This document shows positions 1 through 8,613 of a stretch of 64,000 bases of DNA, piece by piece. The stretch is from NCBI GenBank assembly GCA_021773555.1, contig JAJFKA010000092.1, positions 27,315 to 91,314 on the forward strand, in the 5' to 3' direction. The DNA comes from Gammaproteobacteria bacterium. Lineage in GTDB: Bacteria > Pseudomonadota > Gammaproteobacteria > Pseudomonadales > Azotimanducaceae. Within the stretch, counting starts at the first letter, position 1, and every line of letters begins with the position of its first letter. The notes beneath the pieces were generated by a model. The model saw only the letters and a list, made by a program, of their open reading frames with translations. It was not told where the DNA came from and did no database searches. The translations under genes were made by a program, and so were the position numbers.

Positions 1-1
1 T

Positions 2-1564
2 CGAGGGGATGTTGTCGACAAACCCTCCCTTATCGTCGTTATCTCTGTCGATCAGCTGCGTCCTGACCGGATTTCTTCGGAGTTTCCGGGAGGTCTCGGG
101 AAGTTAATGCGTGAAGGTCGAGTATTCAGTCGAGCGCAACTCGATCATGCGATCACCAATACCTGCCCTGGGCATGCAGTCATGCTGACGGGTATGAATC
201 CAGCGAAGACCGGGATTTCAGGTAATGAGTTTATTGACCGACAAGACTGGGAAGCGCGGTACTGCGTGGCCGATGAGGATCAAAAACACCAGGTGATCGG
301 GGGTAAGACGAATCGTTCTCCGGCCTATCTCAGTGTCGATACCCTCGGTGACTGGCTTAAAGGTAATGATCCGGGTACCCGGGTTTTCGCCATTGGAGGT
401 AAAGACCGGGCGGTCATTACCATGGCAGGCCACAGTGCAGATGGCGTCTACTGGTACGATCGGGAACAGGTAAAGTTTACCAGCAGTCGATACTATGAGC
501 AGGCGTTACCGGACTTCGTCACCGATTTTAATGGGACGGATGGATCGACCGGATTTCGTCAGCGCTTACCGGAACGATGGGAACATGGTGCGGGCCGATT
601 CCGGCAGGATGATTATCCTGGTGAAAGCACGAAGTTTGGCAACATAAGCGGTCACCCGTTGACGGTGGGCGACTCTGATGATGTAGGCGAGCAGATCTAT
701 ACGTCTCCCTATGTCGATATTGCATCAATTGAGCTCGCTATGAGAGTCGCGGAGGAGCAAGCCCTTGGGCGGCGTCAGGGAACTGACTTATTGGTGCTTG
801 CCTTGTCCGCAACCGACACCGTAGGACACCAATATGGCCCGTTCAGCGCGGAGTCTGATGATACGATCGCGAAAATCGACGAGCACCTCGGGCTATTTTT
901 TTCCTTTCTTGATGACAAGATTGGCAGCGAAGCGTACACGGTGGTACTAAGTGCCGATCACGGGGTCGTCGAACTGCCGGAGTGGCTGAAGGCCGATGGG
1001 CGATTGGCGTGCCCTTTGGCAGATGGACGGATCAACGTCATTCCGTTTGTGCTGGAAATGACCTGGCACGTTTATAAAAATTTTACCTTTCCGTTTGGTA
1101 ATCCCACCAGCCTCGTCAAGTTTGCCGGCAGTCAGATCAGCATCAATCACACTTACGCGACAAATCATGGGATTGAGGTAGACGCAGTGGTCGCGTCGCT
1201 GAAAGAATTTCTGGAAGGCAAAGAGTTCGTCAAAACGGTCTGGACGCCAGCGGCATTTATGGCCGACTCATCCGCGACGGCAGCTTTGTTTCGAAATTCC
1301 TATGTACCTGGAAAGAGTGGCGATCTCTTCATCCAGCCCATGGAAACCTGTGTATTCAGGAGTGACGGAACGGGGCACGGGACACCGTATGATTATGACC
1401 GTAATATCCCTCTGCTGTTTGCCGGAAAGGGTGTGAGTCAAGGTGTGGATACGAGCGTCGCTCACAGTGTCGACATTGCGCCGACGCTGGCGAACCTCCT
1501 TGGTCTCACGGTGCCAGCAGAGCTGGATGGTCGAGTACTTCTCGTTCAAGAGCCCGTTCGGTGA
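2..1564 (+). CDS. Alkaline phosphatase superfamily phosphodiesterase/phosphatase (5' truncated by window edge)
   Basis: The open frame runs in from the left edge with no stop, so the true start lies outside the window; 520 residues are visible. The first visible stretch holds a beta strand ending in SVDQLRPD, the usual first metal-binding aspartate segment of the superfamily. It is followed by TNTCPGHAVMLTG, the nucleophile region (Thr in TNTCPGH) of PafA-like and nucleotide-pyrophosphatase-like enzymes. Further metal ligands are visible in TDTVGHQYGP, SADHGVVELP and GTGHGTPYDYDRNIP. The family hydrolyses phosphomono- or phosphodiesters using two zinc ions, normally outside the cytoplasm; the signal peptide would be in the missing part. 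The substrate cannot be read from the sequence. The next gene starts 92 bases downstream on the same strand. Confidence 0.88.
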   Translation, partial: RGDVVDKPSLIVVISVDQLRPDRISSEFPGGLGKLMREGRVFSRAQLDHAITNTCPGHAVMLTGMNPAKTGISGNEFIDRQDWEARYCVADEDQKHQVIGGKTNRSPAYLSVDTLGDWLKGNDPGTRVFAIGGKDRAVITMAGHSADGVYWYDREQVKFTSSRYYEQALPDFVTDFNGTDGSTGFRQRLPERWEHGAGRFRQDDYPGESTKFGNISGHPLTVGDSDDVGEQIYTSPYVDIASIELAMRVAEEQALGRRQGTDLLVLALSATDTVGHQYGPFSAESDDTIAKIDEHLGLFFSFLDDKIGSEAYTVVLSADHGVVELPEWLKADGRLACPLADGRINVIPFVLEMTWHVYKNFTFPFGNPTSLVKFAGSQISINHTYATNHGIEVDAVVASLKEFLEGKEFVKTVWTPAAFMADSSATAALFRNSYVPGKSGDLFIQPMETCVFRSDGTGHGTPYDYDRNIPLLFAGKGVSQGVDTSVAHSVDIAPTLANLLGLTVPAELDGRVLLVQEPVR

Positions 1565-1656
1565 ATGATCGGCGGTTTTTGTGGTGTTTGTTACCGCAGG
1601 ATCATGAATGCTAAGGTATGATTGGTCAAAACCAGCCTGGGAAAGGGAGACAGACA

Positions 1657-2472
1657 TTGGACATTCTACCGATCACACCTCATCTAGGGGCAGAAGTTAT
1701 AGGGGTTGATCTTTCTCAGCCTCTGAGCAACGAGGATTTCTCTGCGGTTCATCAGGCATTTTTGGATTGGAGTGTGCTGGTGTTCCGCGACCAGCAGCTT
1801 GACAAGGATCAGCACAAAAACTTCGCCCGGAAGTTTGGGAAATTGCATGTACATCCGATGTACAAACAGCGCACTGAGCATCCCGAAGTACTCATCGTGA
1901 AAACAACCGCAGATTCTGCCTACACAGCGGGGGATGGCTGGCACACGGATGTCACCTGCGATGAGTTTCCACCCATGGGTTCAATGTTATACGTTACAGA
2001 AACACCGGAGTGTGGGGGCGGGGATACGCTGTTCGCAGACATGTATCTGGCTTATGATCTCTTGTCTGACGAGATGAAAAGGATGTTGGAGGGGCTCACC
2101 GCAGTGCACGACGGTGCCATCCCTTATGTGGGCAGCTACAAATCTGTACCACCAGAAGGTGGGTATCCACGGAATGAACATCCGGTGGTGGTCACGCATC
2201 CAGAAACACAGCGTAAAGTGCTTTATGTGAATTCCGGATTCACATCTCATATTAAGGGATTAAAGCCGAATGAAAGTCGTGCCATTCTGGAGATGCTGTA
2301 TCGCCACATCAGCGCAACGCCCAGACTGGTAGCGAGGGTCCAGTGGCAACCGAACACGCTGACGTTTTGGGATAATCGCTGCACTCAGCACCATGCGGTC
2401 TGGGATTACTACCCGCATAGCCGTTACGGTGAAAGGGTGTCGATCATAGCGGATACCAGACCAGCAGCCTGA
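1657..2472 (+). CDS. TauD/TfdA family Fe(II)/2-oxoglutarate-dependent dioxygenase
   Basis: A 271-residue protein if translation begins at the TTG chosen here. That TTG sits 7 bases after GGGAG and gives an N-terminus (DILPITPHLGAEVIGVDLS) like other TfdA enzymes. An in-frame ATG at 1618 would add 13 residues but has poor spacing to a ribosome site. The metal triad is visible: HxD in GDGWHTDV (about H96, D98) and the distal His in WDNRCTQHHA (about H245), followed by the 2-oxoglutarate-binding Arg in RYGERVSII (about R260). These enzymes hydroxylate or cleave small carboxylates, sulfonates or aryloxyalkanoates with loss of CO2 from 2-oxoglutarate. The substrate is unknown; neighbours suggest use of an environmental ester or aromatic compound. 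Confidence 0.9.
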   Translation: MDILPITPHLGAEVIGVDLSQPLSNEDFSAVHQAFLDWSVLVFRDQQLDKDQHKNFARKFGKLHVHPMYKQRTEHPEVLIVKTTADSAYTAGDGWHTDVTCDEFPPMGSMLYVTETPECGGGDTLFADMYLAYDLLSDEMKRMLEGLTAVHDGAIPYVGSYKSVPPEGGYPRNEHPVVVTHPETQRKVLYVNSGFTSHIKGLKPNESRAILEMLYRHISATPRLVARVQWQPNTLTFWDNRCTQHHAVWDYYPHSRYGERVSIIADTRPAA

Positions 2473-2630
2473 AACGATTGCCAGATTCTGATCGAGCGTC
2501 ATCCAGTTATTTCCAGCTCTGTAGCGGCCCTTCATCATGATGGGCTGCGTATTGCTCTTGAAATACTCGATCAACGCTGGTTCTGCAAAGCCGGAGTTGT
2601 GAATAGAACAACGTGAGAAGGATGTAAGCG

Positions 2631-4094
2631 ATGAGTGAAATAATTGCAGAAACCACCAGCGGTCCTGTTCAGGGGCGGGTAAAAGATGATGTGTTGCTGT
2701 TTGCAGGCATCCCCTATGCGGCAGCGCCGATTGGTGACCGTCGATTCAAATCAGCGGTTCCACCGATTTCCTGGGAGGCTGTCAGAGCGGCGACTAAATT
2801 TGGTCCTGCGGCACCACAAATTCCCTCAGGAGGTATGACCGACAACGCACCGGTCCAGTGGAATGAGGATTGCCTTTTTCTGAACGTCTGTACCCCGGCG
2901 CTCGACGGGCAAAAAAGACCTGTGCTGTTTTGGATTCATGGCGGCGGATATCGCACAGGTCAGGGCGCCATTCCCTGGTACAACGGACACAGTTTTGCAC
3001 GCAATGGCGATATTGTGGTTGTCAGTATTAACTACAGAATGGGTATTTTTGGCTTTACGGACCTGTCTCGATTCGGCGCAGATTACGCGACGTCTGGCAT
3101 CAACGGGATTCTCGATCAGATTGTCGCGCTGCAATGGGTGAAGAACAATATTGCCGCCTTTGGAGGAGACCCTGATCAGGTGACGATCGCTGGTGAATCT
3201 GCCGGTGCATTTGCAGTCAGTACGCTACTCGGTTCACCGCGCGCTGAGGGTTTGTTCAAGCGAGCGATTCCTCAAAGCGGAGGGGCTCAACACACGCTGT
3301 CGGCAGAGTCAGGCGAGATGGTGACTGATCATTTGCTCGCAGAAATGGCGAGTGACCAGATTGAACCTTTGCTGGCTGCCAGCGCCGAAGAGCTTCTCGA
3401 AGTCCAGGGCAGGATAGATCGAGCGGTGCAGCGTGGTGATCTGTCAATTGGCAGCAGGCTATCACCTTTTTATCCCGTTGAAGGCTCCGCGGTTTTGCCG
3501 GTCAGCCCGCTGAAGGCGATCCAGGATGGCTCAAGCCAGCATGTTGATGTGCTGATTGGTTCCAACAAGGATGAGGCAAGCCTGTTTATCATGAAGGAGG
3601 TCAGCGCGGACAAGCTTGCCGGTGAAGTGGCTGGATATGGCGGTGGAGCGGCATTGCTTGAGCCCTATCGAGCCCGTCTGCCCGGAGCGAATTCCACGGA
3701 ACTATCGATCGCACTATCGACCGACTATTCTTTCAGGATACCAGCGATTCGCCTGGCGGAAGCCCGTGACTCACAGGACGTTAAAACCTGGATGTACCTG
3801 TTTAACTGGGAATCCAGACTCGCCCGGTTGAAGGCGACGTACGCACTGGAAATTCCTTTTGTCTTTAACAATCTGGACAAACCTGGTGTCGATGCATTTG
3901 TCGGTCCCGGGGAATCACCGCAGCCGCTCGCGGACGTGATGCATGCTGCCTGGACAGGGTTCATTCGCGAGGGGTCACCCGGCTGGACTGCGTTCGATCT
4001 GGAACGGCGAACCACCATGTGTTTTGACACAGTCTCAACGACACAGCAGGACCCTGACAAAGAAACCCGGAAAGCCTGGCACGGTCTGCGATAA
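2631..4094 (+). CDS. Type-B carboxylesterase/lipase family protein, triad His apparently replaced
   Basis: A 487-residue alpha/beta hydrolase of the carboxylesterase type-B family (pNB-esterase type). The oxyanion segment HGGGYRTG (about 103-110), the nucleophile elbow GESAG with Ser190, and the acid residue in SNKDEAS (Glu315) are all present. At the position where pNB esterases carry the catalytic histidine (usual pattern HALEIPFVF) this protein reads YALEIPFVF, with Tyr404 (codon TAC at 3840-3842). The change needs a single base and may impair activity, or another residue may take over. No signal peptide is evident, so it is probably cytoplasmic. A 14-bp inverted repeat spans the stop codon, and the molybdenum hydroxylase genes follow on the same strand. 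Confidence 0.88.
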   Translation: MSEIIAETTSGPVQGRVKDDVLLFAGIPYAAAPIGDRRFKSAVPPISWEAVRAATKFGPAAPQIPSGGMTDNAPVQWNEDCLFLNVCTPALDGQKRPVLFWIHGGGYRTGQGAIPWYNGHSFARNGDIVVVSINYRMGIFGFTDLSRFGADYATSGINGILDQIVALQWVKNNIAAFGGDPDQVTIAGESAGAFAVSTLLGSPRAEGLFKRAIPQSGGAQHTLSAESGEMVTDHLLAEMASDQIEPLLAASAEELLEVQGRIDRAVQRGDLSIGSRLSPFYPVEGSAVLPVSPLKAIQDGSSQHVDVLIGSNKDEASLFIMKEVSADKLAGEVAGYGGGAALLEPYRARLPGANSTELSIALSTDYSFRIPAIRLAEARDSQDVKTWMYLFNWESRLARLKATYALEIPFVFNNLDKPGVDAFVGPGESPQPLADVMHAAWTGFIREGSPGWTAFDLERRTTMCFDTVSTTQQDPDKETRKAWHGLR

Positions 4095-4120
4095 CACTCG
4101 TTAACAAGTGTTATCGCAGA
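4085..4120. repeat. Perfect 14-bp inverted repeat spanning the carboxylesterase stop codon
   Basis: TCTGCGATAACACT (4085-4098) is matched by AGTGTTATCGCAGA (4107-4120) around an 8-base loop. It covers the end of the esterase gene and stops about 25 bases before the TTG start of the 2Fe-2S subunit. No T-run follows, so it is not a classical intrinsic terminator. It could be an mRNA-stabilising hairpin, a weak attenuator, or a palindromic operator for the downstream molybdenum hydroxylase genes. Confidence 0.7.
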
Positions 4121-4145
4121 TCAAAGACAGGCAAGGAACGCAGTA

Positions 4146-4604
4146 TTGATCGATCTAAAAATTAACGGTGAGACGAAATCCGTCGAGGTAGAGAAGGGCA
4201 CGCCTTTGCTCTGGGTGTTGCGGGATAATTTGAATCTCACAGGCACAAAATTTGGATGTGGGATCGGTCATTGTGGTGCATGCACGGTTTTGATGAACGG
4301 TCACGCCACTAAATCCTGTACAACTTCTGTTGAGCAAGCCGCCAGCTTCGATATCGTGACCATTGAAGGATTGTCCCAGGACAGCAGTCACCCGGTGCAA
4401 CTGGCGTGGATTGAAGAAGATGTTCCGCAGTGCGGGTATTGCCAATCCGGTCAGATTCTTGCTGCAGTTGCACTGTTGAATGACAAGTCTCACCCAACTG
4501 ATGAAGAGATAAATCAGTCAATGACAAACGTGTGTCGATGCGGAACCTATCAACGAATTCGCAAGGCGATTCATCGGGTTGCACGCGAACGGGGTGGTCA
4601 ATAG
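4146..4604 (+). CDS. (2Fe-2S)-binding subunit of a xanthine-oxidase-family hydroxylase (IorA type)
   Basis: A 152-residue small subunit with a TTG start preceded by AAGGA. The N-terminal plant-ferredoxin-like domain has cysteines C38, C43, C46 and C58 (pattern [11 protein letters not shown]...C). The C-terminal helical domain has C96, C99, C130 and C132 (CGYC...CRC). Both [2Fe-2S] sites are therefore complete. These subunits pass electrons from the molybdenum cofactor in the partner subunit to an acceptor such as a cytochrome or azurin. The length matches isoquinoline 1-oxidoreductase alpha subunits (about 150 residues). The stop codon directly abuts the start of the large subunit. No FAD subunit lies nearby, in keeping with the IorAB subtype. 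Confidence 0.93.
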   Translation: MIDLKINGETKSVEVEKGTPLLWVLRDNLNLTGTKFGCGIGHCGACTVLMNGHATKSCTTSVEQAASFDIVTIEGLSQDSSHPVQLAWIEEDVPQCGYCQSGQILAAVALLNDKSHPTDEEINQSMTNVCRCGTYQRIRKAIHRVARERGGQ

Positions 4605-6746
4605 ATGCCTGACCTGACTCGCCGGGGATTTATCAGGGCCAGCATTACAGCGACCGGTGGCATGATGCTTGGATTTCACCTGCCGCTGTCAGCGAACAGC
4701 GATGCCGCCGATCCTGCCGCTGAAATTAATGCGTGGCTGACGATTGGTGCAGACGATTCCATCACGATTCGGGTGGCACAGGCGGAAATGGGACAGGGAG
4801 TCTTTACAGCTTTGCCGATGATTGTGGCCGAAGAGCTTGAAGCCGACTGGAGAAATGTGCGAGCTGAGTTTGCCGATGCAAATCGAAGTATTCGAGAAAA
4901 TCGAGTCTACCAACGGATGAGCACTGGCGGAAGCTACGCGATTCGCGGATCCCGCAGTTATCTGCAACAGGCAGGTGCCGAGGCGCGCGAACGATTGATT
5001 AAAGCCGCGGCTGAAATGTGGCTGGTGGGGCCCGAAGAATGTTATGCAGACTACGGCCGGATACATCACAAAAATAGCGGTCGCTCAACTAATTACGGGG
5101 CGGTAGCCTCTGCAGCGGCAATGGTCAGCGTCGCCAACGTCAGGATTAAAAAACCGGAGCAGTTTAACCTGCTGGGTCTGCCGACGAAGCGTCTGGATGT
5201 TCCAGCCAAGGTTAACGGTAGTGCTGTTTTTGGAATTGATGTGCGGATTCCGGACATGGTCTATGCTGCGGTTGCCCACTGCCCGGTACTCGGCGGTGAA
5301 GTGCGCAGCCTGCTATTTAATGCTGTGCGAAATCGACCCGGGATTATACGCTCTGTTCGTCTCAAGCATTCCGTCGCAATTGTTGCAGAACATTTTTGGC
5401 AGGCGAAAACTGCCATCGATGCGATGCCTGTGCAATGGAAACTGGGACCTGCTGCTAAAACCTACTCGGGATCGATCAAGAGTGAATTTGTGGATACCTT
5501 GAAGTTGGATGGCGCAGTCATCTACAGCCAGGGCGATGTTGTGGTGGCGATGGATGAAGCGGAAAAGAGCTTCAAGTCAGACTATGTTGCTCCTTATCTT
5601 GCCCATGCGTGTATGGAACCCTTGAATTGTACGGTTCATGTTCAGGCCGATCGTGTTGATATCTGGACAGGTGTACAAGATCCTGAGTCGGCATTAAGAG
5701 TGGCGTCGCAGCTAACAGGGATACCACCAGTAAATGTCTATGTGCACAACTGTTTCCTGGGTGGCGGATTTGGTCGGCGAAGTAATATGGATTTTGTCGA
5801 AGAAGCGGTACTCATAGCAATGGAAGTAGGTCGCCCTGTTCAGATGATCTGGACTCGAGAGGAAGATATGCGAAGCGGTCGCTACCGCCCAATGTCTGCA
5901 ATGCGCTTTAAGGCCGGATTTGATCTTGATAAGCATCTGGTTGCCTATACCAATCATTCGGTAACCCATTCACTTGCGGCAGACAGAGGTCAGGCCGAAG
6001 ATATGAACAAGCTCGACAATGCCTCCGTGGAAGGTCTGGTGGACATGCCCTATCGAGTAGCCAATAAAGAGATTAGCCATACGGCGAAAAACACACATCT
6101 GACGAGCTGGTGGTGGCGCTCGGTTGGTCATTCCCAGAATGCTTTCGCGATGGAATGTTTCGTCGATGAAATGGCTAGCGCGTCCGATATGGACCCCATC
6201 GCCTTTCGACGTAAGCATCTGGCAGGGAATACCGCTTTACTGAATGTGCTGGATGTAGTCGAGCGGGAGTCCGGTTGGGGGAAAAAGAAGTTTCCACAGG
6301 GAACTGCTCAAGGAATAGCGATCCACGAAAGTTTCGGAACCATCTGTGCGCAGGTCGCGGAAGTCACTGTCAGCGATCAAGGCGACTTAAAGGTCAATCG
6401 AATTGTCTGCGCAATTGATTGCGGTAATCTTGTGAATCCGCTGTCGGCGGAGATGCAGGTCGAAAGTGGAATCGTCTTTGGCCTGACTGCTGCCCTCTAT
6501 GGAAAGCTGACGGTGGAGAATGGCGTCATTCTGGAGGACAATTTCGATACCTACCGTATGGTTACCATGGCGGAAATGCCAGTCATCGAAACACATTTTG
6601 CACTTTCCGGCGGCGAAAAATGGGGAGGGCTGGGTGAACCGGCAACACCTCCGGTGGCACCGGCAGTATGCAACGCACTTTATCGAATTACGGGTCGTCG
6701 GATTCGAATTTTGCCAATTAAGGATTACTTGTTGCGGCGTGCTTGA
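4605..6746 (+). CDS. Molybdopterin-binding subunit of a xanthine-oxidase-family hydroxylase (IorB type), Tat-exported
   Basis: A 713-residue large subunit with a twin-arginine signal at the N-terminus (TRRGFIRAS, residues 5-13, then a hydrophobic stretch to about 33), so the complex is likely moved folded to the periplasm carrying the small subunit with it. Typical aldehyde-oxidase/xanthine-dehydrogenase MoCo segments are present, including GGGFGRR and the active-site glutamate in GLGEPATPPVAPA near the C-terminus. Length and layout fit isoquinoline 1-oxidoreductase beta-like enzymes, which hydroxylate N-heterocycles or aldehydes with water as oxygen donor. The actual substrate cannot be told. 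A cysZ-like gene follows after 3 bases, so the three genes may be co-transcribed. Confidence 0.92.
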   Translation: MPDLTRRGFIRASITATGGMMLGFHLPLSANSDAADPAAEINAWLTIGADDSITIRVAQAEMGQGVFTALPMIVAEELEADWRNVRAEFADANRSIRENRVYQRMSTGGSYAIRGSRSYLQQAGAEARERLIKAAAEMWLVGPEECYADYGRIHHKNSGRSTNYGAVASAAAMVSVANVRIKKPEQFNLLGLPTKRLDVPAKVNGSAVFGIDVRIPDMVYAAVAHCPVLGGEVRSLLFNAVRNRPGIIRSVRLKHSVAIVAEHFWQAKTAIDAMPVQWKLGPAAKTYSGSIKSEFVDTLKLDGAVIYSQGDVVVAMDEAEKSFKSDYVAPYLAHACMEPLNCTVHVQADRVDIWTGVQDPESALRVASQLTGIPPVNVYVHNCFLGGGFGRRSNMDFVEEAVLIAMEVGRPVQMIWTREEDMRSGRYRPMSAMRFKAGFDLDKHLVAYTNHSVTHSLAADRGQAEDMNKLDNASVEGLVDMPYRVANKEISHTAKNTHLTSWWWRSVGHSQNAFAMECFVDEMASASDMDPIAFRRKHLAGNTALLNVLDVVERESGWGKKKFPQGTAQGIAIHESFGTICAQVAEVTVSDQGDLKVNRIVCAIDCGNLVNPLSAEMQVESGIVFGLTAALYGKLTVENGVILEDNFDTYRMVTMAEMPVIETHFALSGGEKWGGLGEPATPPVAPAVCNALYRITGRRIRILPIKDYLLRRA

Positions 6747-6749
6747 ATC

Positions 6750-7472
6750 GTGAACGGCATCGATTGTTTCATGGATGGATTTCGGCTTGTACGGCAGCGT
6801 GGTCTACGGCAATACGTAATCATTCCAGCGCTCATCAACATGTTCGTGTTTATCACCATGATTGCCTTGAGTGTATCCCAGTTCGAGTTGTGGGTTACCA
6901 GTGCAGTCGCCTGGTTACCGGACTGGTTGTCTTTTCTATCCTGGCTGATCTGGTTGCTATCTGTGATCCTGGTGGTCTTTGTGTTGTTCTTTACCTTTAC
7001 GATCATTGCCAACATCATCGCATCACCGTTCAATGCGCTCCTGTCTGTAAAGGTAGAAGAACACATTCTCGGAGCGAAGCTGACCTCAACTACATCCCTT
7101 TTATTGATCCTGCCGCGTGCCCTTGGGCGTGAGGTGGTAAAGTTTCTGTATTTCGTGCCGCGACTGGTCGGTCTTCTCCTGTTGAGTGTGATTCCGGTCG
7201 TTAATGTCATCGCACCAATCGCCTGGATTATGTTTTCAGCCTGGGTCATGGCGATTCAATACACGGACTATGCCGCAGACAACAATGATACGAGCTTCCG
7301 TGAATTGCGACGGCGACTCGGTGAGGTCCCACTGCAGAGTCTGCTGTTTGGCATACCAGCCTATTTCTTGCTGGCGATTCCGTTGGTAAATCTTGTGCTG
7401 ATGCCGGTTGCAGTGGCTAGCGGAACAGTATTCTGGGTAAAGAATCTAAGGCAAGTTGACCTGAATAATTGA
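6750..7472 (+). CDS. cysZ: CysZ/EI24-family integral membrane protein (sulfate permease-like)
   Basis: A 240-residue membrane protein with a GTG start 3 bases after the preceding stop. The N-terminus (GIDCFMDGFRLVRQRGLRQYVIIPALIN) resembles CysZ, and several long hydrophobic segments lie at about 20-45, 55-90 and 130-170, with a further hydrophobic region near 200-230. E. coli CysZ has about 250 residues and mediates sulfate uptake for cysteine synthesis. Here it sits next to a molybdenum hydroxylase rather than cysteine genes, so a role in oxyanion (sulfate or possibly molybdate) supply is only a guess. Family membership is fairly secure; the transported ion is not shown by the sequence. Confidence 0.8.
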   Translation: MNGIDCFMDGFRLVRQRGLRQYVIIPALINMFVFITMIALSVSQFELWVTSAVAWLPDWLSFLSWLIWLLSVILVVFVLFFTFTIIANIIASPFNALLSVKVEEHILGAKLTSTTSLLLILPRALGREVVKFLYFVPRLVGLLLLSVIPVVNVIAPIAWIMFSAWVMAIQYTDYAADNNDTSFRELRRRLGEVPLQSLLFGIPAYFLLAIPLVNLVLMPVAVASGTVFWVKNLRQVDLNN

Positions 7473-7486
7473 GTTGGCGCAGGGCG

Positions 7487-8500
7487 CTATACGATCGAGT
7501 AAATCCTGCTTGCGGTACCAAAAAACATCTGGTCTTTCTCCGCGTCAGAGAAATCAGCGACAATTTTTTTGAGTCCGTTGTAGAGCACAGCGTAGGAAAT
7601 TGAGAATTTGTCTACGGGGAAATTGCTTTCCATCATACATCGCGCCGGACCGAAGCAATCGATGGTGTGCAGATAGTAGCGGCGCTGCGCTTGAGCAAAC
7701 TCGTCGGACCCAGGTGGGCGATCTTGTGTGTGCCATCCGAAGCCGTTATCAGGCATCGCAAGTCCGCCAATTTTTGCCACGACATTATCGCAGCGTGCGA
7801 TTTCCTCTATATCCCTTTTCCAGCGAGAGAAGATTTCCTCTCTTTGGGTGGCGTAAGCGCCAACGCCGAGCGGTGTACCAAAGTGATCCAGAACCATTTG
7901 TGTGTCCGGGCACGCTTTGGCGAGTGCTGCGAATGCCGCGTTCTGATGATGGTAGTGCCAGGTATCATAGGTAAGCCCTTTTGCGCCCAGCATTTTTACA
8001 CCCTGGCGAAAGTCGTCGCGATCATAAAGTCCCTCGGGTGCCCTGCCAGCAATCATCAATGCTTCCGGGTGTGGATCGCGAGCCCCTGCATGTCGGATCC
8101 CACGAAATTTGCCTGCGCCAATATCCGTGTGGGCATCCAGCACTTCTGGTAAAACATCTGTGTTACGCAAATCCGCATGAGCAACAATGGCTGCTATTTT
8201 GGCGTTGCCGCCTCCTGTTTCACTTTCTTCGGCCTGTTTTACGACGAACTCAGTTTCACCCAGGGATTTCAGATGCTCCGGCCCGGTGCTTCGATATTCT
8301 GCGTGACATTCGACGAAAACTGTCTTCACAATGTTGTGGCCGGAACCTGTATCCTTCCGCAGATTCTCCAATAAGTAGTTATTGCCCCCCGCTCTTCGCC
8401 AAAGATGATGGTGCGGATCGATAATGGGTCTTTCGGGATCGATAATTTCCTCTTTGGTCAGGTCGAGCCATTCTGGTGATCCAGGAAGTGGGTTGCTCAT
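7487..8500 (-). CDS. Amidohydrolase-2 family metal-dependent hydrolase
   Basis: A 337-residue TIM-barrel hydrolase of the amidohydrolase-related family. The strand-1 metal motif is visible as IDPHHHLWR (about residues 26-34), followed by FVECHAEY and, near the C-terminus, SNFPVDKFS, which fits the usual catalytic Asp region of the family. Relatives include 2-pyrone-4,6-dicarboxylate lactonase and L-fucono/rhamnono-lactonase-like proteins. It is convergent with cysZ (14 bases apart) and divergent from a serine hydrolase gene. No signal peptide is seen, so it is probably cytoplasmic. The substrate, most likely a lactone or a decarboxylatable acid, cannot be assigned. Confidence 0.87.
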   Translation of the reverse strand: MSNPLPGSPEWLDLTKEEIIDPERPIIDPHHHLWRRAGGNNYLLENLRKDTGSGHNIVKTVFVECHAEYRSTGPEHLKSLGETEFVVKQAEESETGGGNAKIAAIVAHADLRNTDVLPEVLDAHTDIGAGKFRGIRHAGARDPHPEALMIAGRAPEGLYDRDDFRQGVKMLGAKGLTYDTWHYHHQNAAFAALAKACPDTQMVLDHFGTPLGVGAYATQREEIFSRWKRDIEEIARCDNVVAKIGGLAMPDNGFGWHTQDRPPGSDEFAQAQRRYYLHTIDCFGPARCMMESNFPVDKFSISYAVLYNGLKKIVADFSDAEKDQMFFGTASRIYSIV

Positions 8501-8613
8501 TTACGAATACTCTCTGCTGAATTTTGTACGTCAAACGAGCTCATATTGTCTCGACCGGTTGATTCTGGCAAGCTCGAATTTCGCTACCGTCCACAGGGAC
8601 ACGGATCTGATCT

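Noticed and set aside
1268..1657. 129-codon open frame on the minus strand
   Set aside because: It overlaps the phosphatase gene antisense and has no recognisable features.
6725..7249. 174-codon open frame on the minus strand
   Set aside because: It lies antisense to cysZ, whose hydrophobic pattern is clear; composition looks like a shadow frame.
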